Source: Candidatus Saccharimonadota bacterium
Lineage (GTDB): Bacteria; Patescibacteriota; Saccharimonadia; Saccharimonadales; Saccharimonadaceae
Assembly: GCA_017531585.1 (NCBI GenBank)
Contig: JAFXKT010000001.1
Span: forward strand, 124,001 to 188,000
Length of the DNA stretch: 64,000 bases
Direction of reading: 5' to 3'
In this document: in pieces, positions 25,277 through 33,520 of the stretch
How the letters are laid out: the number at the start of each line of letters is the position of its first letter
Numbering within the stretch: position 1 is the first letter of the stretch
The notes under the pieces: generated by a model
Databases searched by the model: none
Told to the model about the DNA's origin: nothing
Seen by the model: the letters and a program-made list of their open reading frames with translations, nothing else
Made by a program: the position numbers and the translations under genes

Positions 25277-26794
25277 CTACTTTGCGTATTCGATTGCTCT
25301 GGTTTCGCGAATAACGTTAACCTTAACAACGCCTGGATATTGCATCGTTGCTTCGATCTTGTTTGCAATATCTCTTGCAAGCTTCAAAGCGGTTAGATCA
25401 TCAACCGTCTTTGGCTCGACAATAACACGGATTTCGCGACCAGCAGAGATAGCATAGGCCTTCTCGATACCTGGGAAGCTCGTAGCAACGTTTTCTAGAC
25501 CACGCATACGTTCTGCGAAGTTCTCCGCGGAAACGTTACGGGCGCCTGGACGAGCAGCGGAAACGGCATCACAAATCTTAACAATGACAGCTTCCGGAGT
25601 AGTTGGCTCGATATCGTCATGGTGGGCAGCAATCGCATGGACAACTTTCTCGTTCATGCCATATTTTCTTGCTAGCTCGGCACCGATATCTGCGTGTTTG
25701 CCTTCAATCTTGTGCGTAACAGATTTACCCATATCGTGAAGAAGAGTTGCAGTCTTTGCGATGTTAACATCTGCGCCGATTTCTTCTGCAATCATACCGG
25801 CCATATGCGCCATCTCGACAGAGTGAAGCAAAACGTTCTGACCATAGCTTGTACGGAACTTCAGTTCACCAAGTAGGTGCAAGATTTCACTCGGAATACC
25901 AACAACGCCAACTTCACGAGCAGCGTCTTCGCCAGCGCGAACGACTTCTTTTTCGATTTCGCGTTCTGCTTTTGCAACTGCCTCTTCGATGCTTGCTGGA
26001 TTGATACGACCATCCTTCATCAAACGCTCAAGCGCATAGCGAGCAACCTGACGACGGATTGGATCGAAGGAGCTAAGCACGACCATGCCTGGAGTATCGT
26101 CGACGAGGACGTCGACACCAGTAGCATGCTGGAGAGCCTGAATATTGCGGCCTTCCTTACCAATGATACGACCCTTCATGTCGTCATCTGGAAGCTTGAG
26201 GCTAGTAACCGTACGGTCAGCCGTAACTTCGCTACTCATACGCTCCATGGCGGTTAGAAGAATAGCTTCGGCGGTCTCGTCAGCATGGTCACTGATAGCT
26301 TTTTGTTCTTTTACAACAAGATCAACAAGGTCTTTCTTTGTATCGCGCTCAACCATCTGCATGAGCTTGTCGTGAGCTTCCTGCTTGCTTAGGCCGGCGA
26401 TTTTTTCTAGCTTTTGCTGAGCTTTGTCGCGGATTTCGCGGATTTCACCCTTTAGCTCTTCGAGCTCATCCTCTTGTTTGCGAAGCTTTTCGGACTTCTT
26501 GTCTAGCTGATCGAGCTTTTTGTCTAGAGAGTCTTCGCGTTCGACAAGGCGATTCTCGGTCTTCTGCCACTCTTTACGACGGTTAGCTTCTTCACGATTT
26601 GCCTGCTCGGTAATTTTAGTCGATTCCTTCTTAGCGTTTAGGACCAATTCTGAAGCTTCGTGCTTTGCTTTGCGTACAATTTCGTCTGCTTTATTCTGGC
26701 CGCCACGCTCTTTGCTCTTGTTGTAGAATGCAAAAATTCCCGCACCAAGTGCGACACCAACAACAAGCGCGACTATACATAATAGTACTGGCAT
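25277..26794 (-). CDS. rny: Ribonuclease Y
   Basis: RNase Y is the membrane-anchored endonuclease that starts mRNA decay in Gram-positive bacteria. The 505-residue product has the full set: an N-terminal membrane helix (about 3-25), a long coiled-coil (about 30-190), a KH domain with GRIIGKEGRNIQAL, and an HD domain with LLHDMGK and HHDDIEPTTPEA. The length agrees with the family. The SD GAGGGAC precedes the ATG and the leader is long, in contrast to the many leaderless genes here. Its promoter -10 seems to lie within the loop of the preceding terminator (26843-26871). Confidence 0.97.
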   Translation of the reverse strand: MPVLLCIVALVVGVALGAGIFAFYNKSKERGGQNKADEIVRKAKHEASELVLNAKKESTKITEQANREEANRRKEWQKTENRLVEREDSLDKKLDQLDKKSEKLRKQEDELEELKGEIREIRDKAQQKLEKIAGLSKQEAHDKLMQMVERDTKKDLVDLVVKEQKAISDHADETAEAILLTAMERMSSEVTADRTVTSLKLPDDDMKGRIIGKEGRNIQALQHATGVDVLVDDTPGMVVLSSFDPIRRQVARYALERLMKDGRINPASIEEAVAKAEREIEKEVVRAGEDAAREVGVVGIPSEILHLLGELKFRTSYGQNVLLHSVEMAHMAGMIAEEIGADVNIAKTATLLHDMGKSVTHKIEGKHADIGAELARKYGMNEKVVHAIAAHHDDIEPTTPEAVIVKICDAVSAARPGARNVSAENFAERMRGLENVATSFPGIEKAYAISAGREIRVIVEPKTVDDLTALKLARDIANKIEATMQYPGVVKVNVIRETRAIEYAK

Positions 26795-26842
26795 GTCCCT
26801 CTTTTCTAAATTGTTTTAAATAAATCAATTGGTTAATAAAAT

Positions 26843-26871
26843 CCCCCTTGTGAAGATTATATCACAGGGGG
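26843..26871 (-). terminator. Hairpin after ltaS-like gene with -10 box in its loop
   Basis: The arms CCCCC(T)TGTGA and TCACAGGGGG enclose an 8-base loop AGATTATA. On the minus strand the hairpin is followed by ATTTTATT and fits a terminator, yet the loop also reads TATAAT on that strand, a possible -10 for rny. Confidence 0.65.
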
Positions 26872-26887
26872 TAAAGATATCTATCTT

Positions 26888-28828
26888 TTATTCTAACCAG
26901 TAACGCTCACCGCCAAGGACGTCATAAATCGTAAGCTCGTATTCTTTTAAGATGTCCGTTTCTGGCGCACCATCTTCTAGATAGGTTGGCGCAAGAATTG
27001 GCGCTTCACTACAGACAGAGTCCAGCATGTAATATCTTGCAGATTTTTGCCAGTTCAAGATATTTAGAGCAGTATTTACCATGCAGTTCGGCGAGGTAGT
27101 CGGGAGTTTCTTATTTTCTACTCCCATATCGAAGTTTGCATAGACGAAATATGGGGTTACATGCGCGAGGTCGACCAATTTTTTATCGTCGCTGTTTGCG
27201 AGTTTTTCGAACAGGCCAGCGGAATGATCGCCAAAATACAGAACGACGACTTTTTCATCCATTTTATCTAGCGAGTCGATAAATTCACCAAGATATTTGT
27301 CTGAACTGTGTAGACTCTGGAAGTAGGTTTCGATTTGTTTTCGAGTTTCTTCATCGATAGATTCGTCAGTGATTTTGTACTTATTTTCTTCATAGGTCCA
27401 ATCATTGTATGGCGTATGATTCTGCATTGTGATAAGTGCTACGAATTGTCTATCGCCGCTCTCTTTGAGGTTTTTAAGGAGTTCATTATAGGCAGACTTA
27501 TCGTTGATGTACTCGGATTCACCATCATGCTCCGTATAGGTCATCTCCGACTCGGTAATGAAGTTATTGATACCTTCTTTTCCGAGCGAGATATTGCGCT
27601 TATACATGCCACCATTGAATGGGTGGATTGCGGTCGTATTATAGCCATCTTCTTTCAAATCATTCGCAATCGACGGAACGAATTTTAGCTTCGGAATGAT
27701 TGCAGTATACGGAACAGAGGCGAGCCAGTAGTTTGAATAGCCAGTCAAAGTTTCAAACTCGACATTCGCCGTACCACCACCATAATCAATAGAATACATC
27801 TTGCCGCTTGGGTATTTTTGCTGGATTTTATGAAGGTTAGGAGTTACATCGCCGCCAATATATGGATAATAATCAGAGAATTTAATGCCATTAAATTCTA
27901 CTGAAGGATCATAGAATGATTCGTTTAGGATAACAACAAAATTTACATTCTCTTTTGCTGGATCTTTGCGATCGAGATTCTTTTCTTCTGCGATTGCGGT
28001 ATATTTCTCGGCAACTTCTTCAATATATTCTTCATTGTAACCATCAGGAGCATTTAGGCTGAGCTTTTGAATGTTATACAAAAAGCCAACAATGCAACCA
28101 TTCTCGTCGTAGTTGCGATTCTGATTCCAGGCCGTAAAGTAGGTTCCGATTGGAGTTTCTTCGTATTTATCACCAGAGTTGTGCCTTGCAAATTCAGTAA
28201 CATACATAAAGCTCGTTACAGCAATCAGCATAACTAGTGCGCGAGATGCAATCTGGTGTCTTCCGAGGAATGTTTTGCCTTCTTTAGGATTCTTTAGATG
28301 AAGCTTCTTTTCGAAGAAATGCGCAAAAAGAAGAACAATTACGATCATTAGGATGCAGGATAGAATTAGACGAACGAGGCCACCGATATTGATGAACTTT
28401 GCTAAACTACCAGCCTGCTCTGCAAGCTGAAAATCCTCAGGAAGAAGCGGATAGCCTCTGGTATTGAACTTATTAACGTGGATATAGCCAAGAATATTCT
28501 CGAGCACCCAAACAACAGCCACAACAGCAAGCGGTCGGTTTATGATTGCCCAGAGAGCTAACAAAACAGTAAATACAATTAGCGCATTACAAAAGAAAGC
28601 AAGCGGCGCAGTAAGTGCGAAACTCCAGGCACGATACATATCGTTAATAAAGTAGCGGTATTCAAGGAACCATGTTAGAAACAATGAAGAAATAAGCAGC
28701 GCAATGATACTACAGAAATAATAGCGCTTCGTTTCGCTTTGCTCAGAAAACCACTTCTTGATTCGGGTAACAAAAGAAGCATCGGAGTTTTGAACCTTTT
28801 TTCTCCCAAGCTTTTGAAGCTTTTTCAT
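26888..28828 (-). CDS. LTA synthase-family membrane sulfatase/phosphotransferase
   Basis: This 646-residue enzyme has about five N-terminal membrane segments (residues up to about 220) and an outer alkaline-phosphatase/sulfatase-type domain. The motifs are LNESFYD (metal), the nucleophile block GGGTANVEFETLTG, HPFNGGMYKRN, MQNHTPY and the metal site FGDHSAG. LtaS-family enzymes build polyglycerolphosphate from phosphatidylglycerol or move phosphoglycerol onto glycans. Which one cannot be told. The ATG at 28837 overlaps a TATAAT box (28836-28841), so transcription should begin downstream and the third codon after it (ATG at 28828) is the better start, 7 bases from the -10. Confidence 0.85.
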   Translation of the reverse strand: MKKLQKLGRKKVQNSDASFVTRIKKWFSEQSETKRYYFCSIIALLISSLFLTWFLEYRYFINDMYRAWSFALTAPLAFFCNALIVFTVLLALWAIINRPLAVVAVVWVLENILGYIHVNKFNTRGYPLLPEDFQLAEQAGSLAKFINIGGLVRLILSCILMIVIVLLFAHFFEKKLHLKNPKEGKTFLGRHQIASRALVMLIAVTSFMYVTEFARHNSGDKYEETPIGTYFTAWNQNRNYDENGCIVGFLYNIQKLSLNAPDGYNEEYIEEVAEKYTAIAEEKNLDRKDPAKENVNFVVILNESFYDPSVEFNGIKFSDYYPYIGGDVTPNLHKIQQKYPSGKMYSIDYGGGTANVEFETLTGYSNYWLASVPYTAIIPKLKFVPSIANDLKEDGYNTTAIHPFNGGMYKRNISLGKEGINNFITESEMTYTEHDGESEYINDKSAYNELLKNLKESGDRQFVALITMQNHTPYNDWTYEENKYKITDESIDEETRKQIETYFQSLHSSDKYLGEFIDSLDKMDEKVVVLYFGDHSAGLFEKLANSDDKKLVDLAHVTPYFVYANFDMGVENKKLPTTSPNCMVNTALNILNWQKSARYYMLDSVCSEAPILAPTYLEDGAPETDILKEYELTIYDVLGGERYWLE

Positions 28829-28989
28829 ATAGCTCATTATAGCACGCTAGAGCTTACTCTATCCTTGGCTAGAAATTTGTAAAATTTTAACTTTTTGATT
28901 TGTAAATTGTTTTTATAGTTTTTAGTCCTTACAGATTAAGAAAAAGCTTATGCTTGATAATTGCAATTTGTAAGTTTTATGAACTTAAC

Positions 28990-30480
28990 ATGAAGAAAAA
29001 TAGCAAAACAATTCATTATTCCGCCATCCCAATCGCGTGTTGTATTGGCATGATTTTTGCTTTTGTCTTTCTTTTGATTTTCGGAGTTTTTAAGATTGAT
29101 AGTATTGCTCTTATCCTGCTCATTCCGATTTTTGTCTTATTTTCTTTGATATTTAAGGGATTCTTTCGCTTGTTATTCTCATTTTTACTAGGCGTGAGCC
29201 TTGGGTACATCCGTGGACAGGCATACTATCTTGGAATTAGCTCTGCGAGTTTGCCGCAGAAACAGGAAGTAACTGTTGAGGCAAAAGTAGATAGCGATCC
29301 GACCATCAAAAACGGAACCCTTCGTTTCGAGAGTTCCAATCTAAAACTCAATAACACGACAATAAATTGCCCTACATATTTCAGCTTAGCTCCGAGTGAT
29401 ATAAATATTAGTAAATCCGACTTGGTTTTAGTTAAAGGTAAAAATTCTGGTGCTTTCGGTAAGTATTGCGCATTCTTTAATAAGCCAGAGGTCCTTATAA
29501 TATCCAAGCCAGACCCACCGGATTTGTTTATAGAGTTTAGAGATTGGTTTAGTATGAGACTGATTGAGATTATTGACGGGAAGGATTCCAGAGTGTCAGA
29601 AATGAGCGCTCTCGGGCTTGGCTATTTGACTGGTCAAAAAAGATACATATCTGAAGATTTTAACGAATCATTACGTCGCGCGGGTCTTTCGCATATTGTC
29701 GTAGCATCCGGTTTTCATCTCGCGATTGTTGCAGGACTAGCACGAAAGTACTTTTATAAGATTTCTCGTTTTGCAACTCTGCTTGGAGCGGGACTTTTAA
29801 TCTTTGCTTTTGTTTCAATTACAGGACTGACCGCCAGTATGTTCCGTGCAGCGTTTTTGACGCTCATTTCTCTGTTTGCTTGGTATTTTGGCAGAAAAAT
29901 ACACCCGATGAGAGCGGTTTTATATGTCGCAGCGCTTTCGCTACTTATTAATCCTGGATACATTTCAGATTTGGCTTGGCAATTATCTTTTAGCTCATAT
30001 CTTGGAATAATCTTTTTAACGCCACTACTTCTCGACTATTTTTATGGTAAAGATTCACCGAATTTTATAGCTAGTACCTGCATTCAATCCGTTTCGGCAC
30101 AACTACTCTGTTTGCCGATTAGTATTTATAATTTTGGCGCGTTTTCAATCGTGGGCCTAGTTTCAAATCTCTTGATCCCATCAACAATCCCAGTCGCAAT
30201 GCTGCTTTCTCTGCTTAGCGTTTTCTTTTCCTGGATACCAATTATTTCGCAAGCCCTAGCTTTCTTTACAAAAGTAATCCTGGGCCTACATGTTTATATT
30301 ATTGAAACACTTAGCAAGATTAGTTGGAGTAGCACCGAGACAGAATCTGGAAATCCAAAAGTATTTCTTTTATATCTTGTGCCTCTGGCTATATTTCTAC
30401 TACTAAGGCTTATTACGAAGCACAGTTTTCATCCATACAGACCAGCAAAGCTAGCAAGTACTCAACTGGAAAAATCCTAG
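28990..30480 (+). CDS. comEC: ComEC/Rec2-type DNA uptake channel, core form
   Basis: ComEC forms the inner membrane channel through which single-stranded DNA enters during natural transformation. The product (496 residues from the ATG at 28990; a TTG at 28954 would add 12) has early membrane segments, a small OB-like outer domain (about 85-165) and the polytopic competence domain with the signature HIVVASGFHLAI. The C-terminal metallo-beta-lactamase-like domain of full ComEC (about 750 residues) is absent, and the chain ends after the last membrane segments in a short basic tail. tsaE follows after 20 bases, probably from its own promoter. Confidence 0.9.
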   Translation: MKKNSKTIHYSAIPIACCIGMIFAFVFLLIFGVFKIDSIALILLIPIFVLFSLIFKGFFRLLFSFLLGVSLGYIRGQAYYLGISSASLPQKQEVTVEAKVDSDPTIKNGTLRFESSNLKLNNTTINCPTYFSLAPSDINISKSDLVLVKGKNSGAFGKYCAFFNKPEVLIISKPDPPDLFIEFRDWFSMRLIEIIDGKDSRVSEMSALGLGYLTGQKRYISEDFNESLRRAGLSHIVVASGFHLAIVAGLARKYFYKISRFATLLGAGLLIFAFVSITGLTASMFRAAFLTLISLFAWYFGRKIHPMRAVLYVAALSLLINPGYISDLAWQLSFSSYLGIIFLTPLLLDYFYGKDSPNFIASTCIQSVSAQLLCLPISIYNFGAFSIVGLVSNLLIPSTIPVAMLLSLLSVFFSWIPIISQALAFFTKVILGLHVYIIETLSKISWSSTETESGNPKVFLLYLVPLAIFLLLRLITKHSFHPYRPAKLASTQLEKS

Positions 30481-30488
30481 AATTATGG

Positions 30489-30494
30489 TAGAAT
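30489..30494 (+). promoter_or_regulatory. -10 of tsaE, leaderless geometry
   Basis: TAGAAT is followed by exactly 6 bases and the ATG of tsaE, so the mRNA would start at or next to the start codon. Confidence 0.6.
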
Positions 30495-30500
30495 ATATTT

Positions 30501-30905
30501 ATGTTAATTCGCTCCGAACAAGAGATGCTAGACTTTGGCAAAAAGATTGGCGAAGAACTTGATTCTTCGGTAGTTTTTGAACTTCTTGGAGATGTCGGAG
30601 CAGGAAAAACTACTCTTACGCGCGGCATTGCCGAAGGGCTCGGAATCGAAGAAGACGTCACGTCACCTTCATTCACAATTTCCAAGGAATACCAAGGAAA
30701 GAAACTTCGCCTAGTCCACTTTGACTTTTATCGTCTAGAGGATCCTGGAATTATAGCGGACGATTTGGCCGAAGAAATCAATGCACCAGATACGGTCGTA
30801 ATCGTCGAGTGGGGACAAAGCGTTGCCGAACTCCTGCCAGAATCACACCGCAAGATCGAAGTAAAATACATTGACGAAAATACCAGAGAGGTTAATGAAC
30901 TATGA
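30501..30905 (+). CDS. tsaE: tRNA threonylcarbamoyladenosine biosynthesis ATPase TsaE
   Basis: TsaE is the ATPase that drives the TsaB-TsaD complex in making t6A at position 37 of ANN-decoding tRNAs. The 134-residue product has the P-loop GDVGAGKTT, the switch segment VTSPSFTISKEY, and HFDFYRLEDP and WGQSVAELLP as in the family, at normal length. The TGA stop overlaps the ATG of the TsaB-like gene (ATGA), so both are co-translated. This gene is one of those showing that TGA is a stop codon here. Confidence 0.96.
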   Translation: MLIRSEQEMLDFGKKIGEELDSSVVFELLGDVGAGKTTLTRGIAEGLGIEEDVTSPSFTISKEYQGKKLRLVHFDFYRLEDPGIIADDLAEEINAPDTVVIVEWGQSVAELLPESHRKIEVKYIDENTREVNEL

Positions 30906-31234
30906 AACTATACCTAGATACCTCAGACGGAACCACAATCATGCGCCTCGACGGCAAAGAATATGTTTGGGAATCCGGCCGCAACCTAGCACGAGACCTT
31001 CTAAAATACATTCACGACAAGCTCGAAGAGAACAATGCCGACTGGAAAGATTTGACCGAGATTCAATTCTTTTCTGGGCCAGGCAGCTTTACTGGACTAA
31101 GAATTGGCGCCTGCGTAGTTAATGCGCTCGCAGAACAACTAAATATTCCGTTGTTTGACCAAAATGGCGAGAAGCACGAAGTTATCATGCCAAACTACGG
31201 TCGCGAAGCAAATGTTTCAAAGCCTAAAAAATAG
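30902..31234 (+). CDS. tsaB: TsaB-like protein, short form
   Basis: This 110-residue protein matches the N-terminal half of TsaB, the scaffold partner of TsaD in t6A synthesis: the start LYLDTSDG and the hallmark SGPGSFTGLRIG. Normal TsaB has about 220 residues with two ASKHA-type lobes. Here the chain ends soon after the first lobe, at a stop followed by a clear terminator, so this is the natural end and not an obvious frameshift remnant. It overlaps tsaE by 4 bases. The short form may still hold the dimer surface. TsaD is not in this window. Confidence 0.85.
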   Translation: MKLYLDTSDGTTIMRLDGKEYVWESGRNLARDLLKYIHDKLEENNADWKDLTEIQFFSGPGSFTGLRIGACVVNALAEQLNIPLFDQNGEKHEVIMPNYGREANVSKPKK

Positions 31235-31258
31235 ACCCCGTGATTGGGGCCTATTTTT
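31226..31258 (+). terminator. Terminator between tsaB-like gene and metG
   Basis: The stem is AAAATAG-CCCC/GGGG-CTATTTT with an A/C mismatch and a 6-base loop. It lies between convergent genes, has A- and T-runs on either side, and works on both strands. Confidence 0.85.
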
Positions 31259-31259
31259 A

Positions 31260-32669
31260 TTAGTTCTTTGGGAAGAGTGGCGTTTTTGGCGCACCAATTT
31301 CTTCGGCAGTAAAGATTTCGACAATCTTCTTTGCTGTGTCAGGAATAAAGATTTCGAGACGTGGGCAAATATTTACAAGATCCTGAACTAGAGAGCGAAG
31401 AATTTCTTTAGCTTTCTCTGGGTCTTCTTTTGCGGCTGACCAAGGTTTTTCTTCATCAATACGCTTGTTCAAATCCTGGATTTGACCCCAAAGGATATCG
31501 AAGCCAAAGTTAAACTCGAACTTCTCCATGCGTTCGTCAAATTCTTTGTTCTCTGTTTCTTCGACTTTGATGCCATTAACACCATTTTTGCCACAGAGAG
31601 TCGCAAGTCTCTGAACAAGGTTACCTAGGTCGTTTGCAAGCTCGTTGTATGCAGCTTCGTACTTTTCCCAGGTAAAGTCTACATCGTCAGTGGTCGAACC
31701 ATGGCGTAGGAAGTAGTAACGGAATGGGATTAGGCCATGTTTCTCGATAATTTCTTCTGGTGGAATAGCATTACCAAGGCTCTTGCCCATCTTCTGGCCA
31801 CCAACAGTAACAAAGCCGTGAACTAGGATATTCTTTGGCATTGGAAGATCAAGCGCAAATAGCATTGCTGGCCAAATACCGGCGTGGAAGCGCAAGATAT
31901 CTTTACCAACAATCTCAACATCTGCTGGCCAGCTATCCGTAATATCTTTTTCTGGATAACCAAGAACCGTAATATAGTTTGCTAGCGCATCAATCCAGAC
32001 ATACATAACCTGAGATTCATCACCAGGAACTGGAATACCCCAGATAACCTGCTCTTTTGGACGAGAGATAGAAACATCTGGCATATCGTCAAGGAGATTC
32101 AAGAATTCCTTCTTGCGGAAAGCTGGGCAAATATTCAATTCGTCCTTTTCGATTACCTCACGAATCTGATCCTTGAAATCTGCAATGCGAAGATAATAGT
32201 TTTCTTCGCTTAGCTTCTGGTATGGTTTGTTGTGATCTGGGCAGTTGCCGCCATTTTCGTCGTATTCTTTATCTGTTACGAAACGTTCGCAACCTTCACA
32301 GTACCAGCCCTCATAGCTATCTTTATAGATATGATCGCTGAGTTTTTTCCAAATCAATTGGCAGCGGCGGACATGATCCTCGTCGGTAGTCCTGACATAA
32401 TCTGTATATTCTGCATCTAGAGAATGGATAAAATCCTGGAAGCTCTTTGCGTTTTTGTCGACAAATTCCTGAACAGGAATGTTCTGCTCGGCAGCTTTCT
32501 TGTAAATCTTGCTACCGTGCTCATCAGTACCAGCCTGAACACGAACATCTTTGCCGCGCATCATCATATATCGCCTCAGCACATCAGCCAGGAGATAATC
32601 CATAGCATGGCCTAGGTGCGGGTTACCGTTTACATAGGGGATTGCTGTAGTGATATAGTATTTTTTCAT
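31260..32669 (-). CDS. metG: Methionyl-tRNA synthetase
   Basis: MetG charges tRNA-Met. The 469-residue product has the class I motifs: the HIGH variant NPHLGHAMDY and the KMSKS variant GGQKMGKSLGN, with a knuckle-like metal site CEGCERFV...CPDH. It has only the catalytic and anticodon-binding parts. The C-terminal EMAP/Trbp111-like domain is missing, as in many short MetRS. The ATG is preceded by TATAAT (32676-32681) and exactly 6 bases, a leaderless arrangement. Downstream is a bidirectional terminator. The neighbours rsmA and the Rpf-like gene are typical partners of metG in Actinobacteria and Firmicutes. Confidence 0.97.
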   Translation of the reverse strand: MKKYYITTAIPYVNGNPHLGHAMDYLLADVLRRYMMMRGKDVRVQAGTDEHGSKIYKKAAEQNIPVQEFVDKNAKSFQDFIHSLDAEYTDYVRTTDEDHVRRCQLIWKKLSDHIYKDSYEGWYCEGCERFVTDKEYDENGGNCPDHNKPYQKLSEENYYLRIADFKDQIREVIEKDELNICPAFRKKEFLNLLDDMPDVSISRPKEQVIWGIPVPGDESQVMYVWIDALANYITVLGYPEKDITDSWPADVEIVGKDILRFHAGIWPAMLFALDLPMPKNILVHGFVTVGGQKMGKSLGNAIPPEEIIEKHGLIPFRYYFLRHGSTTDDVDFTWEKYEAAYNELANDLGNLVQRLATLCGKNGVNGIKVEETENKEFDERMEKFEFNFGFDILWGQIQDLNKRIDEEKPWSAAKEDPEKAKEILRSLVQDLVNICPRLEIFIPDTAKKIVEIFTAEEIGAPKTPLFPKN

Positions 32670-32675
32670 GCGTAT

Positions 32676-32681
32676 ATTATA
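32676..32681 (-). promoter_or_regulatory. -10 of metG, leaderless geometry
   Basis: TATAAT on the minus strand is followed by ATACGC and then the ATG. There is no Shine-Dalgarno sequence. Confidence 0.65.
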
Positions 32682-32737
32682 CCATCAAAATCATAGCCTC
32701 GCTAGCATCGAAATCGTAGCCCGAGTTTTGTCAATGC

Positions 32738-33505
32738 TTAAGCTTTGAGTTCTTTCTCAATAGCACACCAGTTTTCGATTGTTAGATCTGCTGGGCGCGC
32801 GTTTTCATTGAGATTTAGCTTTGCAAAAATAGCCTTAATCTCGTCACGAGATTTATGAAGGCCGATAGCCAAGTTAGCAATAAGTTTCTTGCGCGGCGCA
32901 ATAAAGCCAAGCTTAATAAGAGACATCGTCGTTTCGCTAGCAAGAGGCGTTTCGAGAGGTTCGAGAATCACAACCTGAGAATCTACCTTTGGCGGCGGAG
33001 TGAAGAACTCTTTCTTTACAAGCGGGCCAAGAGTAACCTTGGCATAAATCTGAGCCGAAAGGCCAAGGATAGAATAATCGCCAGGCTTGGCGGCTAGACG
33101 TTCTGCAACCTCTTTCTGAATCAAGATAACAATCTTCTCTGGGCGATGCTCAGCATGCAAGAATTTCTGAATAATTGGAGATGTGATATAGTACGGAATA
33201 TTTCCTGCTACAACATATTTTTCTGGCAAATCTAGAGTGCTTAGGTCCAATTTTAGAACATCTTCATGGACAACCTGCAAGTTTTTGCCTGGGAAAGATT
33301 TTGGAAGATTGTTTGCAAGATTATCATCAAGCTCAATTGCGGTAACTTTATCAAAAAACTGGAAGAGCGCAGAAGTTAGCGTTCCAAGGCCTGGACCGAT
33401 TTCCAAAACATCATTAACGCCTTCAACGCTCGCAGAATCGGCGATATCTAGCAAGATATCCCTATCTTTGAGCCAGTGCTGACCAAGTGATTTTCTATTC
33501 TTCAT
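32738..33505 (-). CDS. rsmA: 16S rRNA dimethyladenosine transferase RsmA (KsgA)
   Basis: RsmA dimethylates two adjacent adenosines in helix 45 of 16S rRNA. The 255-residue product has the family start SLGQHWLKD, the SAM motif EIGPGLGTLT, the acidic ExxD position in IELDDNL, the catalytic motif NIPYYI, and the PPPKVDSQVV segment. It follows the Rpf-like gene with 15 bases between them and an SD (GGAAAAG), so the two are in one operon. The same neighbour pair (rpfB-ksgA or yabE-ksgA) is kept in Actinobacteria and Firmicutes. Confidence 0.97.
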   Translation of the reverse strand: MKNRKSLGQHWLKDRDILLDIADSASVEGVNDVLEIGPGLGTLTSALFQFFDKVTAIELDDNLANNLPKSFPGKNLQVVHEDVLKLDLSTLDLPEKYVVAGNIPYYITSPIIQKFLHAEHRPEKIVILIQKEVAERLAAKPGDYSILGLSAQIYAKVTLGPLVKKEFFTPPPKVDSQVVILEPLETPLASETTMSLIKLGFIAPRKKLIANLAIGLHKSRDEIKAIFAKLNLNENARPADLTIENWCAIEKELKA

Positions 33506-33520
33506 TTAATCTTTTCCAAA

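Noticed and set aside
28954-28989. TTG start for comEC
   Set aside because: No SD or family support; the ATG at 28990 gives a typical basic start before the first membrane segment.
2209-30905. Alternative genetic code with UGA as glycine
   Set aside because: TGA ends tsaE and the PEGA-domain gene at family-typical positions, and no gene needs TGA to be read through.
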